A DNA stretch of 64,000 nt from Scleromitrula shiraiana (Eukaryota > Ascomycota > Leotiomycetes > Helotiales > Sclerotiniaceae). Below, piece after piece: positions 27,482 to 38,908 of this stretch. The stretch covers positions 620,001 through 684,000 of the forward strand of contig JABELC010000010.1 in NCBI GenBank assembly GCA_028455995.1, given 5' to 3'. Made by a program: the position numbers and the translations under genes. The first letter of the stretch is position 1. Each line of letters opens with the position of its first letter. The notes beneath the pieces are model-generated. The model was not told the DNA's origin, did no database searches, and saw only the letters and a program-made list of their open reading frames with translations.

Positions 27482-28987
27482 CTAAGCATCATCCATTTCG
27501 CTATCCATATCATCCGTAGCTTGCGCATCCACACCAGCTCTTCTCTCCCCATCAGAAGAACTCTCATCTTGTATCTCAGAATCATCTATATCAAACGGCC
27601 GGAGCTCAGAATTCTCGAAATTGGGATCGACAATCCATGGCAAATCCTCATTCAATATCTTCGTACAAGTTAAGTATCTCCTAGGTTTACTTCTTGGCGT
27701 CACAAGTAGCTGTAGATTTTCCACTAATAAATCCGCAACGACTACTCGAAGATCTTCCTTGATTGTTTCGACGGCATCCATGAGGCATTGTTTACCCTTA
27801 GTAGACATAGCAAATAGATGATGAAATTCATCGCTGGCTTTCTTATCCATGTAGTCGCATCTATAGATTGTACGATAGAATTCGATTCCGCCATCATTAC
27901 CCCGATGGTGTCGATTAGCCAACATGCAAGACATGAAGAATTGGCGAATTATGGTAAGAGCTTGCCAATAATAGATATCAGAGCCATAATCAGCACGGCC
28001 AGGAATTTTATCCTCAGTCTCTCGACGAACGAGACGAGCTGGGTAAAATTGAACTAGTCGGCGTTCAACCATGAGTTGCTTCTCCTTTAACTCCAAAGCC
28101 TTTCGCTCGGCAAGTGCGAGTATAGTTTTGCCGTATTGCATTGCACCCAAAACTCCCTTTTTTATGGATTGTTCGTGTTCATATGCACCGACAATATGAC
28201 ACATAGCTTCTTGGAAGATGACAGCCGATTGAAGACGGCAGGCAATAATGGCCCAAACTTCTGGAGATTGGTTAATATGGAGCCAGAAAGCTTGACCCAT
28301 GCGTAGGAAGTATTTCTCGACTTGAGGACGGACGGCTGCTAAGGCTCCGAGGTAGTCGGCAGCCTCGAGAATGGAAACGAGGTCACGTATGTATTGTTCT
28401 CCCTTGCCATTTTGAATGCGTACATCATCGGTGATGTCGGGATCCAAATTGTAAAGAAGTCTAAAAAAGTTGTCATATGTCTTTTCAAACATGAGGTCAT
28501 TTCCAACACCATTGAGGTTTTCTGGTAGTTGAAATTCTCGCTGTTGCCTTTTGATGGCCTGGAGAGAGATAAGAAATTAGTAATCTGTTTAAAGCTGAGA
28601 TGTCTACAAAGGTACGTGAGAGAGGCCAAAATAGTAAGAATTGTAGCCTTAAAATAACGAGCACTGGTGAATGAATCCATAGCAGACGACCACCTCTAAG
28701 CTCTCATGCAAAGGGAAACTTACAACAGCTTCAAAATCTCGAAAACGTCCTCCGTCCTCCATCGGATATGGTTCCGCGAATTTGATCATTCGAAGTTTCC
28801 ACTTGAGTGTAGTACCATTTTCCCTCATACCTCTGGTGATATGCTGGGGTGCGTGGCCGGCAATGCGCTTGTTCAGAACCTTGGAGTTGTTCATGAGAAC
28901 CCATGAGTGGAGTTTCCACGTTCTTCCTGTTGGTGATGCGATGAGAACATCGCCGTCGGAAAACGTGGGATACCCAGTCCGCGGCAT
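27482..28987 (-). CDS. BTB/POZ-like domain protein, function unknown
   Basis: Two exons on the minus strand: 28987-28724 and 28558-27482 (446 aa). The intron joins at GTAAGT...CCAG after residue 88 and is phase 0. Residues 8-45 (starting FSDGDVLIASPTGRTWKLHS) look like the first strand-helix unit of a BTB fold, in which a substrate-recruitment or dimerisation surface forms. The region from about 112 to 190, with FRLLYNLDPDI and VSILEAADYLGA, matches the later BTB helices. The rest is mostly helical, and the last 40 residues are acidic. Similar BTB-like proteins are numerous in leotiomycetes and mostly uncharacterised. No MATH, Kelch or back-domain is visible, so a Cullin-3 adaptor role is possible but unproven. 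Confidence 0.8.
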
Positions 28988-30099
28988 TTTGGGTTTGTGT
29001 CCTTCTTAAATTGCTTTGTGTTCTTCTGTATAGTAGTACGAAGAATATGTTGGAGTTGTTTGTTCGTAGATCGAAGTTGTTTTGTGAAATTTATGTAGGA
29101 TGGAAACTCTTGGTTCGAGAATTGGACTTCAAATATTGAGATTTGGGAGGAAAATTTTCAATTTATATTGCGAAGTGCTATCATATACTGCAAAGTTTTA
29201 TCCGGATGACAGTATCGGAACCATATAAATTCAGCATATATATGAGTGAATGAAAGAACTTCTAAGCTAAATCATCTAGCCATCCGTATTAATAAAGTAA
29301 TTGGTGATTTGGTGGTGAATATGAAGGAATATATTTGGCTTAACTTACCGTACGACTTCCAGGAGAGGTGGTTACAACAGACTAGGTAGTTCTTACTTTA
29401 TAAGGCAGGACCAATGGTGAGAGCAGCATTTGAATGCTATTGCTTCTTATTTCGCAAATAAAACAGAAATTGTTGGAATATATAATATGTAGAATATAAT
29501 GGTAACATATTGTGAATTAATCTTGAATATCTATGTTGATATCCATATCAACATCCATATATAGATGTTGATGAAAGTGAATATTATGTTATGTTACTCT
29601 CATTATCCCATTATCTCATGAAATCCAATTAAATATAACCCAAGCTATGACTGAACAAATCAATATTGCTAAAATTTATTTAGGATATTGAGTAAATATC
29701 TTTTAATAAACATAGCTGTCAAATAGGACAAACACTCTCACGTAGAGATGATGAAATATTCGTAGGAATCCTTTGTGGACTATTGAGATATGTTAGATGA
29801 TTGTAATAGATCTCCCTTTATAAAGAATTGAAAATAGTGAAACATACCATAACATACTTGTTAGAGTTGCTAGTTAATCGAATTCGGCCTTGATGTCCTT
29901 GTTTGCCAGATAACTCCCAATATTCTAAGAACTATGAGAGAATCTGATGTATTGAAAACTCCATATGCAAGAGATTTACCTCCATCCCACCCTTAGACAA
30001 ACAAAACAAAGGGTATATAATCATGAAAATTAATAACTCATCAAAACCCCAATAAGTAGTGGTATATGAATAGATCAATCAGGTACCTATCCACTCTCT
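28988..30099. other. Intergenic region between BTB-like gene and RGS-LOV gene
   Basis: This is the upstream region of the BTB-like gene and the downstream region of the RGS-LOV gene. No reading frame of interest is visible. A 10-bp inverted repeat with a 2-bp spacer (29533-29542 and 29545-29554) is the only clear structure. Confidence 0.6.
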
Positions 30100-32270
30100 T
30101 TAATTTTTCCTTCCTGTTGAAGAATTTCTCAGGTACTCTGCGTATAAATCTCTCTCTGGTTCATCATCCATGGCTCTACCACGGCTTCTTGCCGAGTCAC
30201 TAAATCCAATAGTCGGGCTGCTAGTTCTTCCTCTGTTGTCTCGTTCCATCCTGCTTCCTGGTCTTTCAGAAGGGTATTCTCTTTGCAAAGTGCCCATTCT
30301 CTCTCCAACGCGTGAGCTTGAGCTCATCCCACGAGAATGGCCTCTAACCTTTTGAGCGTCAAAGGTAGCCTGATTACCACAAACACTAGCGTGTCTATTG
30401 GAACTCCCAGTATTTCCCCTTACTCTTTCCGAGGCATCATTTTGATTATATTTATCCTCCCAGTTCATACCTTTCCCTTGCCCCCCAGGAGTTGGTGGAC
30501 GCCCAAAATCTTCGCTATCAATCTCAGAACTGAAGCTCCGTTGCCTCGCATGGCCTTCAACTGGAACAAGAACCACCATCCAAACACCAACTTTACCATC
30601 TTTCCCTAATAATGGGGTACATCTAATCCACCTAGGCCTAGCTTCTCTTCCCATTTCGACACCTACACTTAGCACGTCATCGTCTTGCCCTTTATTATTA
30701 GATAGCCATAGAATTTTCGTCGTTACTGCTGCACCATCTTTGAATGCTTCTTCTAACGCCGAGAGAGTATCTCGAGGTCCTCCTAATTTGCTGAACAAGG
30801 GTGCTCGCAACAGGCCCGGAAGACGTAAACTTGGCGAAACGAACATGATTTGAAGACTCGGATACGGCCTGACTAAAAGATAATGTTTATAAACACCTGG
30901 AAGGCTGCCGCCTTGGCTAATATTAAGCTGTGAAAGGCCATATCCAAAAGATGTAGCATCTTCTGATTCAATCGTCCTCTTCGAATGACCACGGACATGG
31001 TGGGCTGTAGGCATCCCAGAGTGAATTGAACTCGTATCACTCATTTTATCGCTACCGACAACTCGGCAACTTTTCGTGGCAATATCTGCCTCATCTTGAC
31101 TGAACATGCTGCTCAGTTCCTGTAGTTTCCCCAACATATGTTGTGTTCGATCCTGCATTATTGATATTTTTACATCTGTGTTTCCATGTTCAACGAGGCG
31201 AGGGTCTCTGATATCGTTCTCATTTTCTTTTGTGGTTGTCGGGGTTTGAGCCTGGTCACGGAGAAGCGCACGAAAAGATTCGATACCACGACCTTCTTCA
31301 ACCAGACCACTAACATCATTTTGCGCACCAATGAAGTAACGAATATGACCTTTATCATCGAAGAGGGGAGCGACCATACAGAGATTTATGAAAGGGGTTC
31401 CATCTCGACGACTGCATTCAATTGTGTTAGTTGAATTCTCGGTATCCAAAGAGAATACGAACTAATTCAAAATTGTCTCATTTATTTCTTGTCCCTTGGC
31501 AATGGCTTGTGAGATTCGAAGTGTGGTAGCTTTTTGTGTACCTGGGCCTTGAAGGAATCGACAGTTTCGGTCAATTGCATATGCAGTTCCATACTGAGTG
31601 GTACGAAAAAACTCTGCGTAGTATTTTAAGTACATATTCTTATATTAAGTGATAGGAATGACGTACCCTCAGTTGCATACACTATGGGATTGCCAGGAAC
31701 AGAAGGATCCGTAACACAGAAGACCTCCGCAAGACTTCCAACTAGATTTTCCGAGGTAGAAACTCCGTGGCCAGCAATATCTTTTGCAACACAGTCAACA
31801 ACAATATTGGTCAAATTGTACGTAATCCATGCTGGCAAAGCTTCTTTGACCAATGAATTGAGTTCTTTGGCGGCATAATCATCGAATCGAACATCTACAG
31901 TTGCTGCTTGAACCGCAGAGAATTTACAAAAATCAGTGTGAGAAGGCCATCGAATCTTTCTCGCGACCGCATTTGCATACTCAATTGCCTTCATAGCTTT
32001 CCGCATTTCCAGATATCTGACTAGTGTTGGTGCCAGTTGTGGTTTGAATCGATTGATAAATACCGAGAACTTTTCAAACAGCGCATGATCTCGAAGAATA
32101 AAGAGCAAATGCTCATCTGCGAATAGTCTCTTTGCTAAATCTGCGATCTGAACATCGGTTGTATGCGACACAGGTGGGCGTAGGTCAAAAAATAGAGATT
32201 TTGTAGATTCGGGAGATTTCATCAAGGCCGAAATATGTAGACCAACCCCTTCATCTTCTCCTCTGCCCAT
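30100..32270 (-). CDS. LOV4: RGS-LOV blue-light photoreceptor (BcLOV4-like)
   Basis: Three exons on the minus strand: 32270-31667, 31613-31463 and 31411-30100 (688 aa). Residues from about 35 to 165 look like an RGS domain (FADEHLLFILRDHALFEKF). Residues 180-295 form a LOV-type PAS domain with the flavin-binding core RNCRFLQGPGT; Cys219 is the expected photo-adduct cysteine. The second intron is only 51 nt with a GTTCGT donor; removing it restores the conserved NYRRDGTPF strand, followed by FIGAQNDVSG. After a helical linker, residues 427-545 look like a second PAS-like or uncharacterised domain, and the tail is basic and disordered. In Botrytis the RGS-LOV protein BcLOV4 binds FMN and moves to anionic membrane lipids in blue light, so coupling of light to G-protein signalling is the likely role. 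Orthology is from memory of the architecture. Confidence 0.9.
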
Positions 32271-34759
32271 TGCTTTGAAGTAGAGTATTGCATAAAATGA
32301 GGTTCATGTGTATTGATGTTGTATTGCAAGATAATTAAAAGTGATGGTAGATTGTAAGACAGTTTTTCGTAAACAGATCCATTGTTTGAACAAATAAACT
32401 TACTGTTAACTTTTGTTTATGTCGATTGATCATGATGAAAAGATAAACTGAAATTTAGAGGTAGCTCAAACTAATTCATAGCTGGAGCTATTGGATCAGC
32501 CCAAAGATCAGTCCAAAGCCTTGGGATATCATGGTAATACGATCACAGACCAGTGAGGAGTTCATTGACTACCAGTGATATTTGATACCTATGGATTGCT
32601 TGCTGATGTATAGTATAGCTTCGATTTCGGAAATTTGCTTGAAGTGCCGGTTGATCTCGTAGTGCTAGTTTAACAACTGATCAGATCATTTACTACCATT
32701 GCCAATGATCAACACAAGTAGTAAACAGTAGCAAAGGGGAATGGATGCTTGCAAGTATAGAAGCCATTCAGATAAACACCAAGGATATGACCAATTACTT
32801 CTTAGTTCTACTAAACTATTTCCCCGGCTCAGCTTCTGTATACCCTCACCCGTCGCCTAGCTTCAGATGAACGGGGGACCCAGCTTATATATGGTTCCGT
32901 CCATTTGGGTGGTGGGTGGGGAGTTGACTTTTTCTAATAGTACATCAACATAAGATGTATGCAGCATCATAATCGACATCATGCAGTAAAAATTTCTTTT
33001 GTAGAATTTGTATTGTACAAGGTTCAATCGATAGTTTCTTTGAGTAGAATAAAAAAAAAAAAAAATGTCCGAAGATTGATTCTTGGAAAAACGTGTATTC
33101 GGCGTGCTGACCGAGTCAGTCAGTCAGTTAGTCAATCATAGGGTTTCACTGGTGGCTGGTGGCTGGTGGTTGGTGACCTGCAAGATAAACATTTTAGCCG
33201 TCTTATTGTCTGATATATTTTATTTCATACTTCAAGTTGTGCTTGAGCAATTGGTGATTGATGATGCGTGATGATAATATGAATGATGATGATGATGTAG
33301 ATTTTGATTTATATAACGCTGTCAATTTATGTACTTTGTAGCTCGATATTTGTTTGTATTGATGTTTATGTTGATATTTATGTTGATATTTATGTTGATA
33401 TTTATGTTGATGTTTATGTTGATGTTTATGCTTATTAGATTCTTATGGGTAGAATTATAGAATAATAGAATAGAGTATTTAAGCGGGAAAAATATGAGAA
33501 GTGCCAGAATAAGAATATTAAAATTAAAATAAGAGATTTTGATGATAATTTTAGTATATTTTTGATATTTTCTAGTATATATATAATATAGATTTTTATT
33601 TCACAAAAAATAATATTAAAGAGTTAATAAATTTATTAATTAAGTTATACTAGTAAAATATAAATAATTTTTAAAAATATTAATTTTTAATAATTTTTAA
33701 TAATAAATTCGAAATTTTTAAATGTTTAATTTTTATATTTTTTCTGATTAAGTACTCGAGTAGTTCTATCTTTTATTACTAGTAAAGATGCCAGTGGGAA
33801 TTTACAAGATTTAGAAGACTATCTTATAATAATAATTCTCCTTCAAGTTGCAGTTAAACCTGGCTCGCCCGGCTATCTAATCTCTGGGCAGGACTACACC
33901 TACTTATTACTCTTGCCGCCGAGGCTATGATCCGAGTCCTAACTTCTTTCTTATTCTTTCCTTTTCCGATGCTAAAGAATTTATGCCTATAACAATTTTT
34001 CCTTTTTTTGTTTCTTCATCCGCTCGTTACATTTACAAGGCTGTATAAATTTGTATAAATTTATAAGGTAACACCATTCACTCACTGTATACGGATTTGT
34101 TTTTTAATTGATAGCCATTTCTGTTTCATCTACCTCATCTGGTAAGCTCGGCGTCGGTTTCTCGGACGGTCGGAGGTTGATAAGTTTCCGGATATTAGTT
34201 CGTACTCGCATCTCGCACTCGAGAATCAATCACATATTATGATAGATTCCTTAGCGTAATAAACGGATCTTAAGAAGACTTACAGAATCTTATTTTATAA
34301 ACTTACCGGTAAAAACTTGCTCGAAATCGGGAATGAGTGGATATGCCACAAGGTTCAAGAAGATTGAATCGAGATAGTATGGGTATACGGCTCCGTACTG
34401 CCTCGCCTCATCTGTCTTATATCTATCTATATCTATTATTTATCCATCGAGGACCTTCTTAAGGCTATCATATTCACTTGCTCTTGCTCTTGCTCTTTCT
34501 TGGGTTAAGTTGCACTTTCCATATTATCCATATTCTCAAGAAAGCGTGTGAATAATGACCAAATCGAGCTCAAGTGACTAGGTCAGACCTTTTTCCCCTC
34601 CGCCTCAAACACCTTCACATTCTGGTGAATTATTGTACATCTTTTCCTTTTTAATATATCTACATATATCTTTTTCCCCTAAGTTTTCCACTTTGCTTTG
34701 AATAAAACCCTATTATCCCCCTTTACATTTTTGGAGTTACAGAATGATAAATCGCTCCT
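32271..34759. other. Divergent intergenic region between RGS-LOV and heme-oxygenase-like genes
   Basis: This 2.5-kb region is the shared upstream DNA of two divergently transcribed genes. No gene is supported in it. It contains a period-12 tandem repeat at 33361-33430 (about 5.8 copies of GATRTTTATGTT) and an AT-rich island from about 33480 to 33790, which resembles RIP-type relic DNA. CT-rich sequence lies at 34430-34690, just ahead of the heme-oxygenase-like start. Confidence 0.6.
33361..33430. repeat. 12-bp tandem repeat
   Basis: There are about 5.8 direct copies of GATGTTTATGTT / GATATTTATGTT; copies differ only by G/A at the fourth base. Confidence 0.85.
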
Positions 34760-36245
34760 ATGTCTGATCCTAATATCTCTAACCAACCAACCCCGCAAGA
34801 TGGGCAACACTCTTTATCTGATCAAAGTTAGAAAACCCCTCAAGTTTCCGTACTATTTATGCCACCTACTGACATTATTTTTAGTTAACATTGCTACAAG
34901 AGCTGTACATAGTCAATTGAACAAACTCATTCTCGTTCGTTTACCGCTTGCTTTACCTCCATATACTACAAACCCATCGATTTATGTCTCGGGACTTCTA
35001 TACATTACACCTATCTACATAACCTTTGAGTCATTATGGCAAGCCATCATAGATGCGCCGAATCTCCCAGTTTGCCTAGAGGAGACAAGAGTATCCAGGG
35101 ACACTCCTGAAGCCTGCGACTCGGACCCTCTCTTGTTGGATACTCAGAAAACCGCAAATGCGGGGACATTCCTCCAGACTCCAAAGGTCTGTTCAAGAAC
35201 ACAGTCTTTACTTGCGCACCTACATATCCCAGGTCTACTTCGTGCCAATCGCTTACGAGGTGACATTCAAACGTTGACCGGAACTTTGGATCACAAGATT
35301 GAAGAGCAGCTCAAAACTGTCTCTAGTTATGGGCGACTAGAAGAGTTCATTACCCACACGAAGAGCTCCGTAAACAAGAATCCCCATGTATTATTGGCAT
35401 ATACATGGGTGTTGTATATGGCTTTGTTCTCTGGCGGTCGGTACCTTCGAGCTTCTCTCCGGACTGCAGGTGGATTTGAAGATTTTTGGAATAGAGACCC
35501 TTCACCTGTAAGACCTTATTCTGTCACTAGAGAGGTACAAACTTTCCCAAAATCTACCGATGAAGCGCCCGAGAAAGAAGTACGACGATCTGCCCGCGCG
35601 CAAACCCGTTCTGAAGACAACCGAGCTATGAAGAAGCAAGGTCTCCAATTTTTCGATTTTATCGGCGACGAAGACGGAGAGGACCTTAAGCACGAATTTA
35701 AGAAGCGAATAGCAGAAGCAGAGGTTCTCTTAACCGATGGTGAAAAAGCAGATGTCATCAAAGAAGCCCAAGCAATCTTTTCCTTCATGGTTATGATGGT
35801 CTCAGAACTAGATTCCATTTGTGGGACTACGGATGAAGATTTGGAAACGGCGAAAGCTGCACAACCCATGAGGTTACACAAAGAACACAAGCCGCTTAAT
35901 CGAAGCAGAAGTAGTATCGGACTCACACAAGAAAGACTTTCCAAATCAAGAGATGGCGAGAGCTCCGAAGATGAAGGAAAACGAGTGCAAAGAACACCGA
36001 GTTTTCTCGAAATTGTCGCGAGTCCTGTGGCTAAGTTGGTGAGGTTCAAGCAAGGCTCGATGATTTCATTAGGAAGAAAATCCTCGAAATCAAGCATTTC
36101 TTCCACTGAACAGTTATCATCTAGACAAGATGCAGCTGTAGCAGTTTCAGGCGCCAGTGTATTAGGACTTATGACTGTAGGAGGACCGCTCGTGGCATTG
36201 ATTGCTATGTTTGCGGCATGGTATTACGTCGGTTGGGTTGTATAG
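34760..36245 (+). CDS. Heme-oxygenase-like membrane protein
   Basis: Two exons: 34760-34826 and 34885-36245 (475 aa). I placed the start at 34760 (MSDPNISNQPTPQDGQ...), not at the upstream ATG of the long frame. A 58-nt intron (GTTAGA, branch-like CTGAC, TTTTTAG) then joins LSDQ to INIATRAVHSQLN in phase, while reading through the intron gives an unrelated stretch. ATRAVHSQ aligns with the helix of heme oxygenases that carries the proximal heme ligand, here His31. YMALFSGGRYL around 200-210 matches the distal SGG helix, but the Gly and Asp normally just before it are Ala and Leu. About 120 residues of charged, phosphorylation-prone linker follow, and residues 440-475 form a C-terminal membrane anchor, as in canonical heme oxygenases. 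Heme cleavage is uncertain because of the distal changes. Confidence 0.82.
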
Positions 36246-36824
36246 ATTGGCTGGATGGGTTATGTTACAGATAGATGGATGGATACATTTGTGTTATGGC
36301 ATTATGACTCTGGTGGGCTGGGCTGGCGTTTAACTATCGGATGGACGGATGGATGGTTGATTAGATTAGACTTTTACTTGCTACTTTCTGCATACGATTC
36401 TAGGATAACTGAAACTTGATACCCCTATCTATCCATCTATCTTCCTTCCTCTTGTTGATGCCTTGAATGTGATACATATGCAATCGTTCTCTACTCGGTA
36501 TTGGATCAATAGTAGGAATACTGTAGTTGCGTCTTCGAGCAAAAACATCAGTCAGTCAGTAAACGTTAGTAATAAACGCAAATTTCCACTATGTCAATCA
36601 TGCATATACATGCTTATATGTTTCTCGCTTTCAAAGAGTTGAGATACTTTTGGTATGCCAGTCTATATTACAATGTAACTGTCTCTTTTTGTATTATAGA
36701 AGCACAAATAATCGATATATGGTATATAACTCTCAAAGACCCAACGCAAAAAGCTATCGCAAATCCCAATTTCCAAATACCAAACTCCATAATAAAGTCT
36801 CCATTCCTATTCCCATTCTCAAAT
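36246..36824. other. Convergent intergenic region
   Basis: This lies between the 3' ends of the heme-oxygenase-like gene and the THI74-like transporter gene. It holds likely 3' UTRs. No further coding or structured element is visible. Confidence 0.6.
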
Positions 36825-38342
36825 CTAAACCACCTCCCCATCTCCCTCCACCGTAGCAACAACAATCCTTTTTTGTCCACCATCCACACCATCCTCTTCC
36901 TCCTTACTCTCATGATTGACAAAAACAAAACTCCCCACCACAACCAGTGCACCAATCCAATAAACTCCATTACTATACTGCTCATTGAGCCACATCTGCC
37001 CTACCAAACTTAACGGAATCGTCATGCTCAATCCGACTGTAATAACTAGTGGTGTGGTAAGTAGCATAGCATACGCCCAACAATAATCGCTCACAAAACT
37101 ACTCAACGAGTTAAGTAAAACGATAAGCCAAATTTTGCCCGTGGGTGGTAATTCGAATTTCTCTACGCCAGTAAAGTGCAAGATTAGGAAGCCGGGCCAT
37201 AGGAATATAACGTTGAAGAGGCCAACCAGGCCGAAAAATAATGGCATATCGACACGGTCTTCGTTTCCGCATCGTTTCTTCATGACTACAGCGTAAAGTC
37301 CATACATAACCGCGCTCCCGAACGCCATAATATCTCCAACTGCGATTTGGCCTTTCGATTTATGGGGGAAGTTTCCTCGGTTGGAGTCGTTATCTGTAGA
37401 GCCAAGATCCACGGAGGAGATTAGAATGATTCCTACGAAAGAGGCCAGAACACCGAGGAGTTTGCGGAAGGTGAATGATTCGACGCGGATGAGTGCTCCA
37501 AATGTGAGGGTAAAGATTGAGGACGTTGAGGTGAGTATTGTAGATGAGGCAACGGATGTATATTCCAGACATCCAGCTACGAGATAATTGGCTATGAACC
37601 AAAGGAGGGAGAATTCGAAGGAGAGCTTGGCGGTTTCAGCCACGCTTAATTTATCTTCTTTTTCTCCGGCCTCGACTTCGAGAATTGTATCTTCTGGTGT
37701 GAGATCATCGTCTTCGGAGGAGGAGAGAAGACGAGAGCGAGAAGAGCTCATGGGATCATCGTCTTCGCCGTCTCTGGTTGAATCCTGGGCTTTCCATCCC
37801 TTTCGGACTCCTCCCTTGAATCGGGTTCTGTATTCGGATATTTGCGAGTGGTAGTATTCTATCAAGGATTCTCGAGCTTGTGTCCAGCCATGTTGATGAG
37901 TTATTCGGATGAAGATTGGAATTAGGGAGATGGCGAAGAATGATGTGTTGATATAGGTAACAAAATAAGGTTTTGAATAGGTATTATCCGCGAAGATATA
38001 CTAATGATTTCCGGAACCGTTGGTTAGCTTTGAACCATTGAATTTCCCTTTCTTCTATATCCATATACATTTCTTGGACGAAAACTCGACTCGGGAAATC
38101 AAAATAGATGTTGTACTCACACTAGCAAGAAAATTACTACTCGTCCATAAAAAAACCGTAATTCCCAAAAGTACCATCCCTAACGTCCTCCTCGCCATAT
38201 GTTCCAACCCCACTCCCGCCCTAAACCCCAGATCCTTCCCCTTCTTCCCTGTACTCATACTCGAACCTGTAATTGTCCTCTCCAACAACAAAGAAGATCT
38301 ATGAGTTTCGGTCTGCCCAGCAGAATCTATTGCGGCACTCAT
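36825..38342 (-). CDS. DMT/EamA-family transporter of the THI74 / SLC35F5 type
   Basis: Two exons on the minus strand: 38342-38121 and 38000-36825 (465 aa). The first exon ends in the first membrane helix (TVFLWTSSNFLAS), and splicing at GTGAGT...TTAG continues it as YIFADNTYSKPYFVTYINTSFF, the hallmark of the SLC35F5/Thi74 group. About ten hydrophobic helices follow, grouped in two EamA-like halves and separated by an acidic, serine-rich loop (about 150-185). Yeast Thi74 is a vacuolar membrane protein tied to thiamine starvation, and SLC35F members are orphan or nucleotide-sugar/thiamine transporters, so the substrate cannot be assigned. The short hydrophilic tails face the same side if there are ten helices. 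Confidence 0.9.
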
Positions 38343-38908
38343 TGCGCCAAGTTCTATTGATTGAGCCGTCTTGTTTTTGTTTTGTTGACGGCTGGTCGCT
38401 TTTAAGGTTATCTTAGAGCTTGAGTGGGTATTGGGTATCTATCTATCCCACTAATGATTGTGGTTTCGCGATTGCGACTTTTGAAGGGTGGATATCGTAT
38501 TATGTCGATTATGTACGTACGGAACAATACATATGTATCATGGATTTCGGTGTATAGAGATCCAAAGGTATCGTCATGGAGGTCGCAAACACAAACACAG
38601 ATATACTTGATGCATTGATTGAGAGATGTTTTGTAATATGATATTATCGAGTCTTCCTTTTGCTATGTAATAGATGGATCATGTTATTCTATTTAAATAT
38701 TGAGGAAGAAGATTGTGAATCAGATGGAAATTAAACAAAATGAGAGCCAAGTACTGCTGACTGTATTTTGGATCAAAGACATCGTTTGTGATACATATGG
38801 TGATGGCTTGGTATGTTTAATAGAATTTACATGAGAAAAATCGTGATTAGTCATCAGGCATTCTCACAATTATCTGAGGATCGTTCTTCTAATAATAAGA
38901 CCCTACGT
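38343..38908. other. Intergenic region upstream of the THI74-like gene
   Basis: No gene is visible. It includes the probable promoter of the transporter on the left and the 3' flank of the monooxygenase pseudogene on the right. Confidence 0.6.

Noticed and set aside
34698..34759. Upstream ATG as the start of the heme-oxygenase-like protein
   Set aside because: Using it requires translating an evident 58-nt intron and yields a non-conserved N-terminus.
35516..36106. 196-codon minus-strand frame
   Set aside because: It is antisense to the heme-oxygenase-like gene with no recognisable domain.
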